This document shows positions 51,656 through 61,017 of a DNA stretch of 64,000 nt, piece by piece (position 1 is the first letter of the stretch; every line of letters begins with the position of its first letter). Both the position numbers and the translations under genes were made by a program. Below the pieces are notes generated by a model, which worked only from the letters and a program-made list of their open reading frames with translations, was not told the origin of the DNA and made no database searches. This DNA is from an uncultured Alphaproteobacteria bacterium (GTDB lineage Bacteria > Pseudomonadota > Alphaproteobacteria > RF32 > CAG-239). The stretch is taken from assembly GCA_910585375.1 (NCBI GenBank), contig CAJUCZ010000005.1, positions 1-64,000 on the forward strand. Direction: 5' to 3'.

Positions 51656-53329
51656 ATGGCAGAAGAGGATGAAGGTTTAAGCTCCCAAACTCCCGAGAAA
51701 GTAGTCTCCAGCGGCGGCGTTATCGAAGAAGAAACTGGCAGAAGAACCGGAAAACGGGTTGAAGACTATTTTCCTCAGGGCGTTACTCTTCTGACACTTC
51801 CGAACAGCGAAGACTTTATCATTAACGATGACACACGCCGCTTGCTGGCTTTGTTCTCAAACGGGCTGTTTCTTGTGTCGGAAACACATAAGTTTGACGG
51901 ACGCGTTCTAAGCTTTGAGGTCTTGGCCCGCAAGAAAAAAGTTGTTATCAACAAACCGACATATGTTTCCCAAAACGAGTTGAACGCCATTTATACTTAT
52001 GGCGAGCGTGCCGCCAATGTGGCAGCGGAAGAGGCCGATACGGTCGATTTGACCGCCGACCAGATGCAAATGCAAAAAGACTTTGTGCAGGTGGTTGAAC
52101 GCGCCGCACTCTTAAAGGTGTCGGATATTCATATTGTGGTGGCGGACAGTACGCAGATTTTGTTCCGTATCAACGGTATGATGCAGACAATGATGGAATA
52201 TAACAAAGACTGGGGCGAGGCTTTTGTGCGGGCAGCGTTTGCGTCTTCAGACATTTCCGATGCAAACTATACGCAAAATGAATTTCAGGCAGCACAAAAA
52301 CTTGGTTCGACACCGTTGCGCGGTTCTAAGGGCAAACTGATGTTGCCGCACAATGTGTTGGCTATCCGTTTGCAATTTAACCCGATTGCTTTCGGATCGC
52401 AATATCTGGTTATGCGTTTGTTGTATGCCGATGACAATCCTGACGGTTCCGGCGACTTGCAGGCTTTGGGTTTTGGAGAATATGAAGAAAACCTGTTTTA
52501 CCGGCTGCGCGCCGTGCCGGTAGGCATTTCCATTATTGCGGGTCCGACAGGTTCCGGAAAATCGACCACACTGCAAAGAAACATGATTAAGCTTTTGCAG
52601 GAAAAAAATTATGAAATTAACCTCCTGACCGTGGAAGACCCGCCAGAATACCCCATTCCGGGGGCGCGTCAGATGCCGGTAACCAACGCCAACACTGAAG
52701 AAGAAAAAGACGAACAGTTCAACAAAGCGCTTGCCGCCGCTCTGCGTTCCGACCCTGACGTTATTATGGTGGGCGAGGTGCGAACATTGGCTGCGGCACA
52801 ACTGGCTTTTAAAGGCGCATTGTCCGGACACGGAATGTGGACGACCCTGCACGCCAACTCGGCGCCGGCGATTATCACGCGTCTGATGGATATGGGCGTA
52901 GAACCGTTTAAGCTGACCGATCCTGAAATTATGAAGGGACTGATTTCGCAACGTTTGTTTCGCAAACTTTGTCCGCACTGCCGTGTTTCTGTAAAAGAAA
53001 AGCTTGACCAACCTTCGGTAAAGCGGTTAAAAACCGCTTTGGGCGATTTCGGAATTGAAAATACATACATTCGAGGGCCGGGTTGCAAATATTGCGGCAA
53101 TCAAGGGGTTAAAGGCCGGATGAGCGTGCCGGAGATTATTCTGCCGGACGCGACTTTTCTGGAGCTGATGACAACCGGCGAAACCAGAAAGGCCATTGAC
53201 TACTGGACAGGAGATTTAGGCGGCAGAACACTGCGTGACGCCGCGATTGAGCGTATGCTCAAAGGATATTTGGATTTGGAAGAAATCGAGCGTTGGTGCG
53301 GTTTGCTTGACCAACGTCCGTCATATTAA
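51656..53329 (+). CDS. pilQ: PilQ-type pilus extension ATPase (GspE family)
   Basis: The 557-residue protein has an N-terminal domain and a T2SE/GspE ATPase domain with Walker A GPTGSGKST (about residue 297), an Asp box (TVEDPPEYP), Walker B VIMVGEVR and a His box HGMWTTLHANS. A four-Cys zinc motif (CPHC at about 442 and CKYC at about 479) is typical of assembly ATPases. It powers pilus polymerisation at the inner membrane. The length matches R64 PilQ (about 510-560). It lies 9 bases after the PilP gene. Confidence 0.92.
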   Translation: MAEEDEGLSSQTPEKVVSSGGVIEEETGRRTGKRVEDYFPQGVTLLTLPNSEDFIINDDTRRLLALFSNGLFLVSETHKFDGRVLSFEVLARKKKVVINKPTYVSQNELNAIYTYGERAANVAAEEADTVDLTADQMQMQKDFVQVVERAALLKVSDIHIVVADSTQILFRINGMMQTMMEYNKDWGEAFVRAAFASSDISDANYTQNEFQAAQKLGSTPLRGSKGKLMLPHNVLAIRLQFNPIAFGSQYLVMRLLYADDNPDGSGDLQALGFGEYEENLFYRLRAVPVGISIIAGPTGSGKSTTLQRNMIKLLQEKNYEINLLTVEDPPEYPIPGARQMPVTNANTEEEKDEQFNKALAAALRSDPDVIMVGEVRTLAAAQLAFKGALSGHGMWTTLHANSAPAIITRLMDMGVEPFKLTDPEIMKGLISQRLFRKLCPHCRVSVKEKLDQPSVKRLKTALGDFGIENTYIRGPGCKYCGNQGVKGRMSVPEIILPDATFLELMTTGETRKAIDYWTGDLGGRTLRDAAIERMLKGYLDLEEIERWCGLLDQRPSY

Positions 53330-53347
53330 AAAACGGAGTTTGAAATT

Positions 53348-54472
53348 ATGGCAAGAGATGACAGAAGATCTGCTTCATTACAAAAGGCGATGAAGCGCCT
53401 GAATGCCGTTGAGGTGCAATATGCCAGGCTGGTCGTTAACATGTCCAACAACGCACGGCTGAAACTTTATCGCAAAATCGCCTCGCTGATGCGCAACCGC
53501 TTTTCTCTGATGGATGCGCTTGACCGTTTGCATGACGGCATTTCCAATGGCGGAAAAAACGCCGGTGAGCCTTTTGCCATTGCCATTGTCGAATGGTCAA
53601 AAAAGCTGCAAAACGGTATTCCGTTTTCCGATGCGCTGAAAGGCTGGGCGCCCGACCGCGAAAGGCTGATGCTTTCGGTCGGTGACGTTTCTGACTTGGA
53701 AATGGCGTTATTAAACCTTATCCGCGTGACTGAAGGGTCTGCAAAGATGGTGCGTCCGATTATCGGCGCGGTTACTTATCCGAGCTTTTTGTTTATGATG
53801 GCGGTTCTGATTATCTATGCCATCGGCGCCTATATGGTGCCGCCGATGATTGACGCCGCGCCGGACGTGGTCTGGACAGGTTTGGCCAGGGATTTGGTTG
53901 ACGTTTCATATTGGATTAAAGACTACTGGATTGTCGCGTTTTCGGCGCTGCCGATTATTATGATTGTGATTTACGGAACCATCGGAATTTGGACCGGTCC
54001 GATACGGGCGATTTTTGACAAATTGCCGCCGTGGTCCCTGTATAAAGTTTTTACCGGCATCAGCTGGCTTTTGGCGCTTTCAGCTCTGGTAAAAGGCGGA
54101 ACGCCGGTTTCTAATGCCCTCAGGGCTTTGCGAAGGGATTCCAGCCGTTATCTGAAAGAACGCATTGACAAGACGCTGGTTTACATTAACGCCGGTGAAA
54201 ACCTCGGACAAGCTTTGGCCAAAACAAATCTGGACTTTCCGGATGTTGAGATTATCGGCGACCTCAAGATTTATTCCGAGTTGGACAACTTTGAAGAGGC
54301 TTTGGAAAAACTGGCTAACGACTGGCTGGATGAAAGTGTGTACTTGATTGAACAAAAAGCCTCAATCTTAAACATGGTGGCGCTGTTGTCTATCGGCGGC
54401 GTTATCGCCTGGGCAGTTATGGGTACCTTTGAAATGCAAGACCAGATTACCAGCAACATGGGTCGCGGCTAA
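53348..54472 (+). CDS. pilR: PilR-type pilus platform protein (GspF family)
   Basis: The 374-residue protein has the two repeated cytoplasmic helical domains of GspF/PilC-type platform proteins and three hydrophobic segments (about 135-165, 195-220 and 335-365). Motifs such as SLMDALDRL, GIPFSDALKGWAP and GTPVSNALRAL are the typical helical repeats. It anchors the pilus at the inner membrane and works with the PilQ ATPase. It follows pilQ by 18 bases. The interspersed repeat copy 2 starts right after the stop codon. Confidence 0.9.
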   Translation: MARDDRRSASLQKAMKRLNAVEVQYARLVVNMSNNARLKLYRKIASLMRNRFSLMDALDRLHDGISNGGKNAGEPFAIAIVEWSKKLQNGIPFSDALKGWAPDRERLMLSVGDVSDLEMALLNLIRVTEGSAKMVRPIIGAVTYPSFLFMMAVLIIYAIGAYMVPPMIDAAPDVVWTGLARDLVDVSYWIKDYWIVAFSALPIIMIVIYGTIGIWTGPIRAIFDKLPPWSLYKVFTGISWLLALSALVKGGTPVSNALRALRRDSSRYLKERIDKTLVYINAGENLGQALAKTNLDFPDVEIIGDLKIYSELDNFEEALEKLANDWLDESVYLIEQKASILNMVALLSIGGVIAWAVMGTFEMQDQITSNMGRG

Positions 54473-54740
54473 CCCGCCGCCGAATGTCGGCCTGCACGGC
54501 AGGCGCGCGGCGCACCCAGCGGGTGAGGCGTCAGTTTGTCAGTGCCTTAGAACCGCGGCCTAACGTTGGCAGCGATCAGCTTATGCGGTGCCATGAGACC
54601 CGCGATACTATGGCGGGGATGTGATTAAGAAAGTGCTTTGAAGAAGAAGCACTGTCATTTTGAGTGCAACGAAGAATCCAGTTGATTAATAAGGCTAATT
54701 TGTTTGACTGGATCCTTCGCTTCGCTCAGGATGACGGAGA
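54473..54740. repeat. interspersed palindromic repeat, copy 2
   Basis: The gene-free gap 54473-54852 holds a second copy of the element at 17945-18235. The 29-base inverted arms lie at 54654-54682 and 54707-54735, with the same conserved TTAATAAxGCTAATTTG spacer. This copy carries an extra block of about 50 bases upstream. The remaining 110 bases before the next gene are A-rich and show nothing recognisable. Confidence 0.75.
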
Positions 54741-54852
54741 AAAAGAAAAGAGGATGACGAAAAAAGAGACTCCGGACAACAGAGAAAGAGATATAGGCTG
54801 ACAGATAAAAAATGAAAAACAACTTAAAAACATAACAAAAAAGAGAGGAAAA

Positions 54853-55413
54853 ATGGTAAGTTTATCAGAAAAATTCAAAAAAATCTCACTGCAAAGGTGG
54901 ATTTTATCAATTCTGATTATCATCGGCCTTATCGGTTTGATTATGATGACCTTTAAAACCAATCCGAAAATTGTTAAAGCTGCACAACAAGTTCCGCAAC
55001 TGGCCGCGTCCATCCGTCAAAAATTTCAGGTTCGGAGCGATTACCGCGGCCTGAACACGGCAGAAGTTCTTAAGTTGAAAGCTGCGCCGACAGACATGAT
55101 TGCCGGAAACGGTTTGATGAATGCCCTTGACCTGCCGGTTTTGGTCGGCAACGGTGCAGACGCTACGGCGCTGATGCCGGGGGCAAGGCGTTTTAATATT
55201 GTATATAAAGGGCTGGACAAAAGCGAATGCACCGGTATTGTCTCTTATAACAGCAGTGAAAAAGATCAGCTTGGCCTGAATGACATTGTTATCTTATCCG
55301 AAAAAGCAGAAAAGACTTACAGCTGGGGCGGAGAAAATCCCTTGCCGGTCAGTCTTTCCGAGGCTAAAAGCAGCTGTGGCAAAGACAATATCTTAATCTT
55401 TGGTTATGAATAA
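54853..55413 (+). CDS. pilin-like membrane-anchored paralogue A
   Basis: The 186-residue protein has an N-terminal transmembrane helix (about 17-34) and a globular domain with the same landmarks as the major pilin at 55586: YRGLNT, NIVYKGLDKSEC and a late Cys after LPVSLSEA, which probably forms a disulfide. It lacks the prepilin cleavage motif (no G-x-x-x-x-E before the helix), so it should stay anchored in the inner membrane. GAGAGG lies 4 bases before the ATG. It may be a non-assembled pilin homologue or an assembly factor. Confidence 0.65.
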   Translation: MVSLSEKFKKISLQRWILSILIIIGLIGLIMMTFKTNPKIVKAAQQVPQLAASIRQKFQVRSDYRGLNTAEVLKLKAAPTDMIAGNGLMNALDLPVLVGNGADATALMPGARRFNIVYKGLDKSECTGIVSYNSSEKDQLGLNDIVILSEKAEKTYSWGGENPLPVSLSEAKSSCGKDNILIFGYE

Positions 55414-55519
55414 AACGGGGATATTTAAGTTTTTTTAACAAATAAGTTATATAACCGATATATGACGAAAGTAATAATGCCTTGGCAAAGTTATATATTT
55501 TTTATGACTAAAGTTAAAA

Positions 55520-55548
55520 TTGAATAAAAGTGATAATTTTGCTAAGAT
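55520..55548 (+). promoter_or_regulatory. promoter of the major pilin gene
   Basis: TTGAAT (55520-55525) and TAAGAT (55543-55548) are exactly 17 bases apart, 37 bases before the pilin start. Together with the strong terminator after the gene this makes the pilin its own transcription unit. Confidence 0.6.
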
Positions 55549-55585
55549 GAAATCATAAACAGAACGTATTTCGAGGAGATGTGTC

Positions 55586-56182
55586 ATGAGAAAGTTTATG
55601 AATAGTGAGCAGAGCGGCCGTTCAATGGTCGAGATGCTCGGTGTGCTGGCGATTATCGGCGTACTGTCCGTAGGCGGTATTTCCGGTTATTCAAAAGCAA
55701 TGGCGAAATTTAAAATGTCCAAGGCAATGGATCAGATGTCCATGCTGGTGGCCAATATCCGTACGACCTATGCTTCTATGGCGACTTATAGTGGTTTGAA
55801 TACTAAAGCGGCTCGTGATTATGGTTTGGCCTCCAGAGATATGTACAGTACTGTTGCTGACCATTTAGTTAATGCTTTTGGTGGTGACGTTTTTGTTTCT
55901 GCTATTCCAAATCCGAACTCCGATGTTGCAGCTACAGGATTTGCGATTGTTTATAACGGCTTGGATAAGGAAGCCTGCATGGGTCTGGCGACTGCCGACT
56001 GGGGTTCTGCCGGTTTGATCGGAATTAGCATTTCTAACGCCAAGGTTGCAGAAGAACCAGATGCTGTGGCAGCAGGTTATATAACAACGGCTAACATGCC
56101 GGTTAGTTTGGCAACTGCTGCAGCTGATGGGGCATGTAGTGCAGATACGGCAGTAAATTCTATCAGTTGGTATTATTACTAA
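55586..56182 (+). CDS. pilS: type IVb major pilin (PilS-like)
   Basis: The 198-residue protein has a short basic leader and a prepilin motif, QSGRSMVEMLGVLAIIGVL, with cleavage expected after the Gly at about residue 11 and the Glu5 required for assembly. The first mature residue would be Arg, unlike the Phe or Met of classical pilins. The C-terminal domain has a Cys pair (about residues 130 and 184) that could form the usual pilin disulfide loop. GAGGAG lies 7 bases before the ATG. Its own promoter and terminator suggest high expression. No prepilin peptidase gene is visible in the window. Confidence 0.82.
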   Translation: MRKFMNSEQSGRSMVEMLGVLAIIGVLSVGGISGYSKAMAKFKMSKAMDQMSMLVANIRTTYASMATYSGLNTKAARDYGLASRDMYSTVADHLVNAFGGDVFVSAIPNPNSDVAATGFAIVYNGLDKEACMGLATADWGSAGLIGISISNAKVAEEPDAVAAGYITTANMPVSLATAAADGACSADTAVNSISWYYY

Positions 56183-56201
56183 GATATAATGGCACATCAG
56201 G

Positions 56202-56242
56202 CAAAAGCGCTTTGGCAGAAAACCAAAGCGCTTTTGTTGTTT
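56202..56242 (+). terminator. terminator after the major pilin gene
   Basis: A perfect 14-bp stem (56202-56215 with 56223-56236) with a 7-base loop is followed by a T-rich stretch, 20 bases after the stop codon. Confidence 0.88.
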
Positions 56243-56390
56243 TATGTTTCCGAGACTTTTTGTTCTATAGTCATCCCCTGGAATGACTATATAGACAGCC
56301 TGAAAATAACTATAAAGCAGAGAAGATAACAAAGAGAAAAAAGAGGAAAGTAAAAACGTTTAATTATATAAAATGCAATTTTATTATTTT

Positions 56391-56408
56391 TGTAAAATAT
56401 ATTTTACA
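56391..56408. promoter_or_regulatory. 18-base perfect palindrome upstream of pilin paralogue B
   Basis: TGTAAAATATATTTTACA is a perfect palindrome in the 332-base gap between the pilin terminator and the gene at 56515. It may be an operator. The rest of this gap is A/T-rich and shows no gene. Confidence 0.4.
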
Positions 56409-56514
56409 CTTTTAAATATGACAAAGTTGCTAATGTTCTTAACTTGAAAGTTACCATTACATTATATAGTTGGAAGAAACAGACAGCATTGCCAACAACA
56501 AAACGGAGAAGAAG

Positions 56515-57096
56515 ATGAGAAAGAAAGGTTATTTTGCTGACAAAAAGCACAGGCTGATTGCCGAACTGGTCGGGATTCCGGTTTTGGCGCTGGTAATTTA
56601 TCTTATGATTTCTTCTTCGTTCAACAGTTCTGCCGAAAAGTTCAAGTTGTCAAAAGCCATTGAGAACTTGCAAACATTGAGCAACAATATTCACACGGCT
56701 TATGCCGCCACACCGGACTATTCCGGCATGGATATTGATTCTTTACGGGCGACAGCCCTAATTCCGGCCGATATGCTCGACAAAGACGGCAACGTGACAA
56801 ATTCTTACGGCGGTTCGGTCTTTATTGCGCCTACAAAATACCTGAATGTGGATAACGGCGCTTTTGCAATTATTTATAACGGACTGAGCAAGAAAGGCTG
56901 CGTTTCTTTGTTGTCTACGCCGTTTCAACTGGCAGGTATTGCCGGTGTGGACATCAAGCCGATTGAAACAGACATTCCGCAGACGGCAGAAACTAAATTT
57001 GACAAGTCCGCCCTGCCGATGTCAGAGGAACTGGCAAACACGCTCTGCGAGGCAGAAAACGACCCTACCAACGCCATCATCTGGATGTTTTATTAG
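56515..57096 (+). CDS. pilin-like membrane-anchored paralogue B
   Basis: The ATG at 56515 is 6 bases after GGAG. The 193-residue protein has a basic N terminus, a transmembrane helix (about 14-34) and a pilin-like domain with FKLSKAIENL, YSGMD, FAIIYNGLSKKGC and a late Cys, aligning with the major pilin at 55586. As in paralogue A, the prepilin cleavage motif is absent. It ends one base from the convergent PilT-like gene. A minor or regulatory pilin homologue is likely. Confidence 0.65.
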   Translation: MRKKGYFADKKHRLIAELVGIPVLALVIYLMISSSFNSSAEKFKLSKAIENLQTLSNNIHTAYAATPDYSGMDIDSLRATALIPADMLDKDGNVTNSYGGSVFIAPTKYLNVDNGAFAIIYNGLSKKGCVSLLSTPFQLAGIAGVDIKPIETDIPQTAETKFDKSALPMSEELANTLCEAENDPTNAIIWMFY

Positions 57097-57097
57097 T

Positions 57098-58060
57098 TTA
57101 ATATTCCTGAAACAGGCTCATGCCGCGGGCAAGGCGGGTCATTTGGGTTTCAATTGACGTACCAAGGTTTAACTTGCCGCTTTTGATAATGCCGCGCACC
57201 TGATCGCCGTGGGAAGAGTTCGGGTTGGCAAAGAGGTAGGTCGCTACCGGTTTTTTTACGCTCGTGCCCATTAATCCCTGATGCAATACGCCGATAATAC
57301 CACGGGAGAACAAGTCATAGGCCAACTCTTCGCTCATTGACGTAGAGGCGGCGTATTTAACAACAGAATAAATCGCATCGGTAATGTTATTGGCGTGAAT
57401 GGTCGAAAGCACCAAGTGGCCGGAAGTGGCAGCGCGCAAGACCTCGCTGGCGGTATCGGGTGTTCTGATCTCTCCTACCAGAATATAGTTTGGTTTTGAG
57501 CGCAATGCCGATTTTAACGAAGCCCCCCAGTCATCATTCTGAGGCTGCGTCTGTTTGCACAAGCCCAAGCCGCCTTTGGTGGATTTGTAAATCCCGTCCA
57601 GAGGCATTTCGGTCGGGTCTTCAATGGTATAAGCAAAGCCGCCTTCAATTGCCAAAAACTCTTTCAACAGCGAAGAAATGGCCGTGGTTTTGCCGGCGCC
57701 GGTCGGACCTGACCACAGAATAAGACCGGAAGCGTTTGACAATGACAGCAGGAACTTGGTTAATTCATGCGGAAAACCCAGACTGCCGAAAGGCGGGACT
57801 TTCTCCGGCATTTTACGGGCACAATATTGTGTACCGTACAGGCTTTCGGTTCGCTCAACACGGTAAAAAATGTTTTCATAAAGCAAGGAATAAGACGGGT
57901 TATGGCCGTCCCATTTTTCTTCCAGCCGTTTATAAAAAATGTCAAAATCTTCGGCATCCAAAATTGTCAGGCCGTTTTTGGTCTGTCCGTCCGGAATGAA
58001 CGCAATCCGATCCGGCGTGATGTAAATGTCCGAAAATTTGACGTCATTGATTTTTACCAT
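57098..58060 (-). CDS. PilT-like ATPase
   Basis: The 320-residue protein has Walker A GPTGAGKTT (about residue 117), an Asp box TIEDPTEMP, Walker B ILVGEIR and a His box GHLVLSTIHAN, the pattern of PilT/GspE-type secretion ATPases. It lacks the zinc Cys motif of extension ATPases, as in PilT retraction ATPases and in DotB. It converges on the pilus operon. Retraction of the type IVb pilus is the simplest role; service to the T4SS is possible, but a separate VirB11 is present. Confidence 0.82.
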   Translation of the reverse strand: MVKINDVKFSDIYITPDRIAFIPDGQTKNGLTILDAEDFDIFYKRLEEKWDGHNPSYSLLYENIFYRVERTESLYGTQYCARKMPEKVPPFGSLGFPHELTKFLLSLSNASGLILWSGPTGAGKTTAISSLLKEFLAIEGGFAYTIEDPTEMPLDGIYKSTKGGLGLCKQTQPQNDDWGASLKSALRSKPNYILVGEIRTPDTASEVLRAATSGHLVLSTIHANNITDAIYSVVKYAASTSMSEELAYDLFSRGIIGVLHQGLMGTSVKKPVATYLFANPNSSHGDQVRGIIKSGKLNLGTSIETQMTRLARGMSLFQEY

Positions 58061-58094
58061 ATCTGCCTGCCTTTTATATTGTGTTTTTCCCTTT

Positions 58095-58100
58095 ATTATA
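58095..58100 (-). promoter_or_regulatory. candidate -10 box of the PilT-like gene
   Basis: A perfect TATAAT on the minus strand (58100-58095) lies 35 bases before the start at 58060, in the 63-base gap after yejB. The -35 region is poor. Confidence 0.35.
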
Positions 58101-58123
58101 CGCGGCAGAGCGTAAATTTATGG

Positions 58124-59200
58124 TTAACCGCGGCGGTCAAAATCAATCCGCGGATCAACCAGCGAATAGGTAATATCCGAAATCAGCTTCAGCACCAGCC
58201 CCAGCAAGGCAAAAATGTATAATGTGCCGAAGATTACCGGATAATCGCGGCTCATAATCGCCTCATAGCCCAGCAGCCCCAGACCGTTGAGCGAGAAGAC
58301 AACCTCTATCAAAAGTGCGCCGCTGAACAGCATTTTTATCAGCATGGCCGGAAATCCGGCAATCACAATCAGCATGGCGTTTCTGAACACATGACGGTAC
58401 AAGACCTGACGTTCGCTCAGGCCTTTGGCACGCGCCGTCAGGACATAGGGTTTGTTAATCTCATCAAGAAAAGAGTTTTTGGTCAGCATGGTCAGGCTGG
58501 CAAAACCGCCGATTACCATAGCCAGTACCGGCAGCGTGATATGCCAGAAATAGTCTGCAATTTTTGCAAAAAAGCCCAGTTGCTCCCAGTTATCCGAAGT
58601 TATGCCCCGCAACGGGAACCATTGAAAATATGTGCCGCCGGCAAAAAAGACAATCAGAAAGACGGCAAACAAAAATACAGGAACCGCCGAACCGACGACA
58701 ACGGCAAAAGACGTCCAGATGTCAAAAGGCGAGCCGTCGCGGACTGCTTTTTTGATGCCGAGCGGAATGGCTATCAGATAAATTATCAATGTTGACCACA
58801 AGCCCAGAGAAACAGATACCGGCATCCGTTCGCCAATCAGTTTTATGACGCTCTTGTCCTGATAAAAGCTTTTGCCGAAATCAAACAGCAGATAGTCTTT
58901 GATCATTTTCAAAAAGCGGACATGCGCCGGCTTGTCAAAACCAAATTGTTTTTCCAGTTCCTTAACCAGCTCTTCCGGCACGCCCTGTGCACCCTGATAC
59001 CGGCTTCCGGCATTGGACATGTTCATTTGTGCGGTTGAAGAAAACTGCGATTTGCCGTCAACGTTAAATCCGCGGTATTTGGCCAGCGTATGTTCTACCG
59101 GCCCGCCGGGGGCAAATTGGACAATAATAAAATTGAGCGCCAGAATTCCCAGCAAAGTCAGCGGAATAAGCAGCAGGCGTTTGATGATATAGTTTCTCAT
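58124..59200 (-). CDS. yejB: YejB-type ABC transporter permease
   Basis: The 358-residue protein starts with the [19 protein letters not shown] helix typical of DppB/OppB-type permeases and has about six transmembrane helices. The EAA loop (about residues 250-270: [24 protein letters not shown]) marks the contact site with the ATPase. The long periplasmic loop after the first helix, containing SSTAQMN-like residues, is characteristic of YejB. YejABEF imports microcin-C-like and other peptides in Enterobacteria. It overlaps yejA by 4 bases. The yejE and yejF genes are not in the window. Confidence 0.88.
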   Translation of the reverse strand: MRNYIIKRLLLIPLTLLGILALNFIIVQFAPGGPVEHTLAKYRGFNVDGKSQFSSTAQMNMSNAGSRYQGAQGVPEELVKELEKQFGFDKPAHVRFLKMIKDYLLFDFGKSFYQDKSVIKLIGERMPVSVSLGLWSTLIIYLIAIPLGIKKAVRDGSPFDIWTSFAVVVGSAVPVFLFAVFLIVFFAGGTYFQWFPLRGITSDNWEQLGFFAKIADYFWHITLPVLAMVIGGFASLTMLTKNSFLDEINKPYVLTARAKGLSERQVLYRHVFRNAMLIVIAGFPAMLIKMLFSGALLIEVVFSLNGLGLLGYEAIMSRDYPVIFGTLYIFALLGLVLKLISDITYSLVDPRIDFDRRG

Positions 59201-61017
59201 TTTTTATCCTCCGCGGCTTTGTCCCACCAGGTCAGAAACTGCAGGCCAATCGGTTCTTTGGCTGATTTGTGCGCAAATTTGTTCCAATAGGCAATGCGCT
59301 GATACGGCGAGTACCAATGGGGTATCAGGTAATATTCGTGCCGCAGCACCCGATCCAACCCATTTACGGCGGCTATATAGTCGTCTTTATGCTGGGCTTT
59401 GACCACTTCTTCAATCAGGGCGTCTACCGCCGGATTTTGAACGCCGATAATATTAAAACTGCCGTTTATAGCGGCCGATCCGGAGCCCCAGATTTCTTTC
59501 AGTTCATTGCCGGGGGAAGAACTGCCGGGGTAAGAAATAATTGCCACATCATAGTCAAACTTATCCAACCGGTTTTTGAAAATGTTGGTTTCTATATTGC
59601 GGAAAACAGCCTTAATGCCGATTTTTTGCAGATTGTGCAAAAACGGCAGCATAACACGGGTAAAGGCCGAGCCGTTGGCCGTATTGCTTAAAATTTCAAA
59701 CTCCAGCGGACGGCCGGTTTGAAGATTTGTCATTTTGCCGTCTACAAAGTCATAGCCGGCCTCTTTAAGCAGGGCCACAGCCGCACGCAAATTCCGCCTT
59801 GTTTGCAGATAGCCGCCGTGCACCGGATTTTCAGGCATCGTACCGAAGACTTCCGCCGGCAGAAGCTTTTTGTATTTTTGCAAAAGCCCTAGTTCCTTGC
59901 CTTGCGGCTTGCCTGATGCTTCCAACCCGCTGTTGGGAAAAAAGCCTTCAATCCGGCGGTACTGGTTATAAAAAAGTTTTTCGTTCGCCCAATCGAAATC
60001 AAAAGCCAGCGCAACAGCCTGCCGGACTTTTTTGTCCTGAAAAAGCGGACGGCGAAGATTGAAGGCAAAGCTCTGAAGATTGGCCGCCTTATTGTGCGCC
60101 ATATCTTCTTTTATGATCTTTCCGGATTTTATCAGATCATTGTCATAACCGGTTACCCAGATTTTGGCAATGTATTCTTCCCGCAGATCAATATTGCCGG
60201 CAAACAAGGCCTGCAGCGTGACAGTGGTATCCTGATAATAGTCATAGCGGATTTCGTCAAAGTTAAAAAATCCGGCGCGGCTCGGAATATTTTGCGCCCA
60301 ATAGTCCTTGTTCCTTTTCAAAACCGTATATTTACCGAAAGAAAAGCTGTCTACCCGATACGGACCGCTGCCAAGCGGCGGTGTGGTAACCGGTGTGGCA
60401 AAGTCTTTGCCCTGCCAGTCTTTTTGAGAAAAAACCGCAATCTGGGTCAAAATCAGCGGCAACTCTTTGTTTTGCGAGCCGGAGCGGAAATGAAAACGAA
60501 CATGGCGGTCACTGACCTTTTCCACACGCGCAACGTCTCCGTAATAAACCTTATATATCGGCGAACCTTTTTCAATCAGAGCATTAAAACTGAAAATCAC
60601 GTCGTCGGCAAGAATCGGGCTGCCGTCCTGAAACTTTGCCCGCTTATCCAGAATAAAGCCGATAAAACTGTTATCATCGGGAACTTCAAACTTTTCGGCA
60701 ATCAGAGGATAGGCCGTCGAGATATCATCCGCCGGCGAAAATCCCAGCGTATCCAAAGTTAAAGCCGCCGTTTCCGGTGATGCGATGCCTTTAAAGATAT
60801 AGGGATTGAAGTTGTCAAAACTGCCATAAGCAGGAAGCACAATCCGGCCGCCTTTCGGCGCCTTGGGATCGGCATAATCAAAACTTGCAAAACCAGGCGC
60901 ATACTTTGGTTCGCCATACAGTGAAAAATACGGCAGAATTTTGGTTTCCGCAGCGGCAGACGGGACAAAAGCAACCAGACACAAGAACAGAAAAAATTTA
61001 TTTATAATTTTCTTCAT
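59197..61017 (-). CDS. yejA: YejA-type periplasmic solute-binding protein
   Basis: The ATG at 61017 gives 606 residues with a signal peptide ending near AAA (about residue 22). The mature sequence begins [38 protein letters not shown], the typical YejA entry, and carries the family 5 solute-binding pattern ([41 protein letters not shown]). It delivers peptides or related compounds to the YejB permease. It overlaps the upstream membrane-protein gene by 20 bases and yejB by 4. Confidence 0.88.
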   Translation of the reverse strand: MKKIINKFFLFLCLVAFVPSAAAETKILPYFSLYGEPKYAPGFASFDYADPKAPKGGRIVLPAYGSFDNFNPYIFKGIASPETAALTLDTLGFSPADDISTAYPLIAEKFEVPDDNSFIGFILDKRAKFQDGSPILADDVIFSFNALIEKGSPIYKVYYGDVARVEKVSDRHVRFHFRSGSQNKELPLILTQIAVFSQKDWQGKDFATPVTTPPLGSGPYRVDSFSFGKYTVLKRNKDYWAQNIPSRAGFFNFDEIRYDYYQDTTVTLQALFAGNIDLREEYIAKIWVTGYDNDLIKSGKIIKEDMAHNKAANLQSFAFNLRRPLFQDKKVRQAVALAFDFDWANEKLFYNQYRRIEGFFPNSGLEASGKPQGKELGLLQKYKKLLPAEVFGTMPENPVHGGYLQTRRNLRAAVALLKEAGYDFVDGKMTNLQTGRPLEFEILSNTANGSAFTRVMLPFLHNLQKIGIKAVFRNIETNIFKNRLDKFDYDVAIISYPGSSSPGNELKEIWGSGSAAINGSFNIIGVQNPAVDALIEEVVKAQHKDDYIAAVNGLDRVLRHEYYLIPHWYSPYQRIAYWNKFAHKSAKEPIGLQFLTWWDKAAEDKK

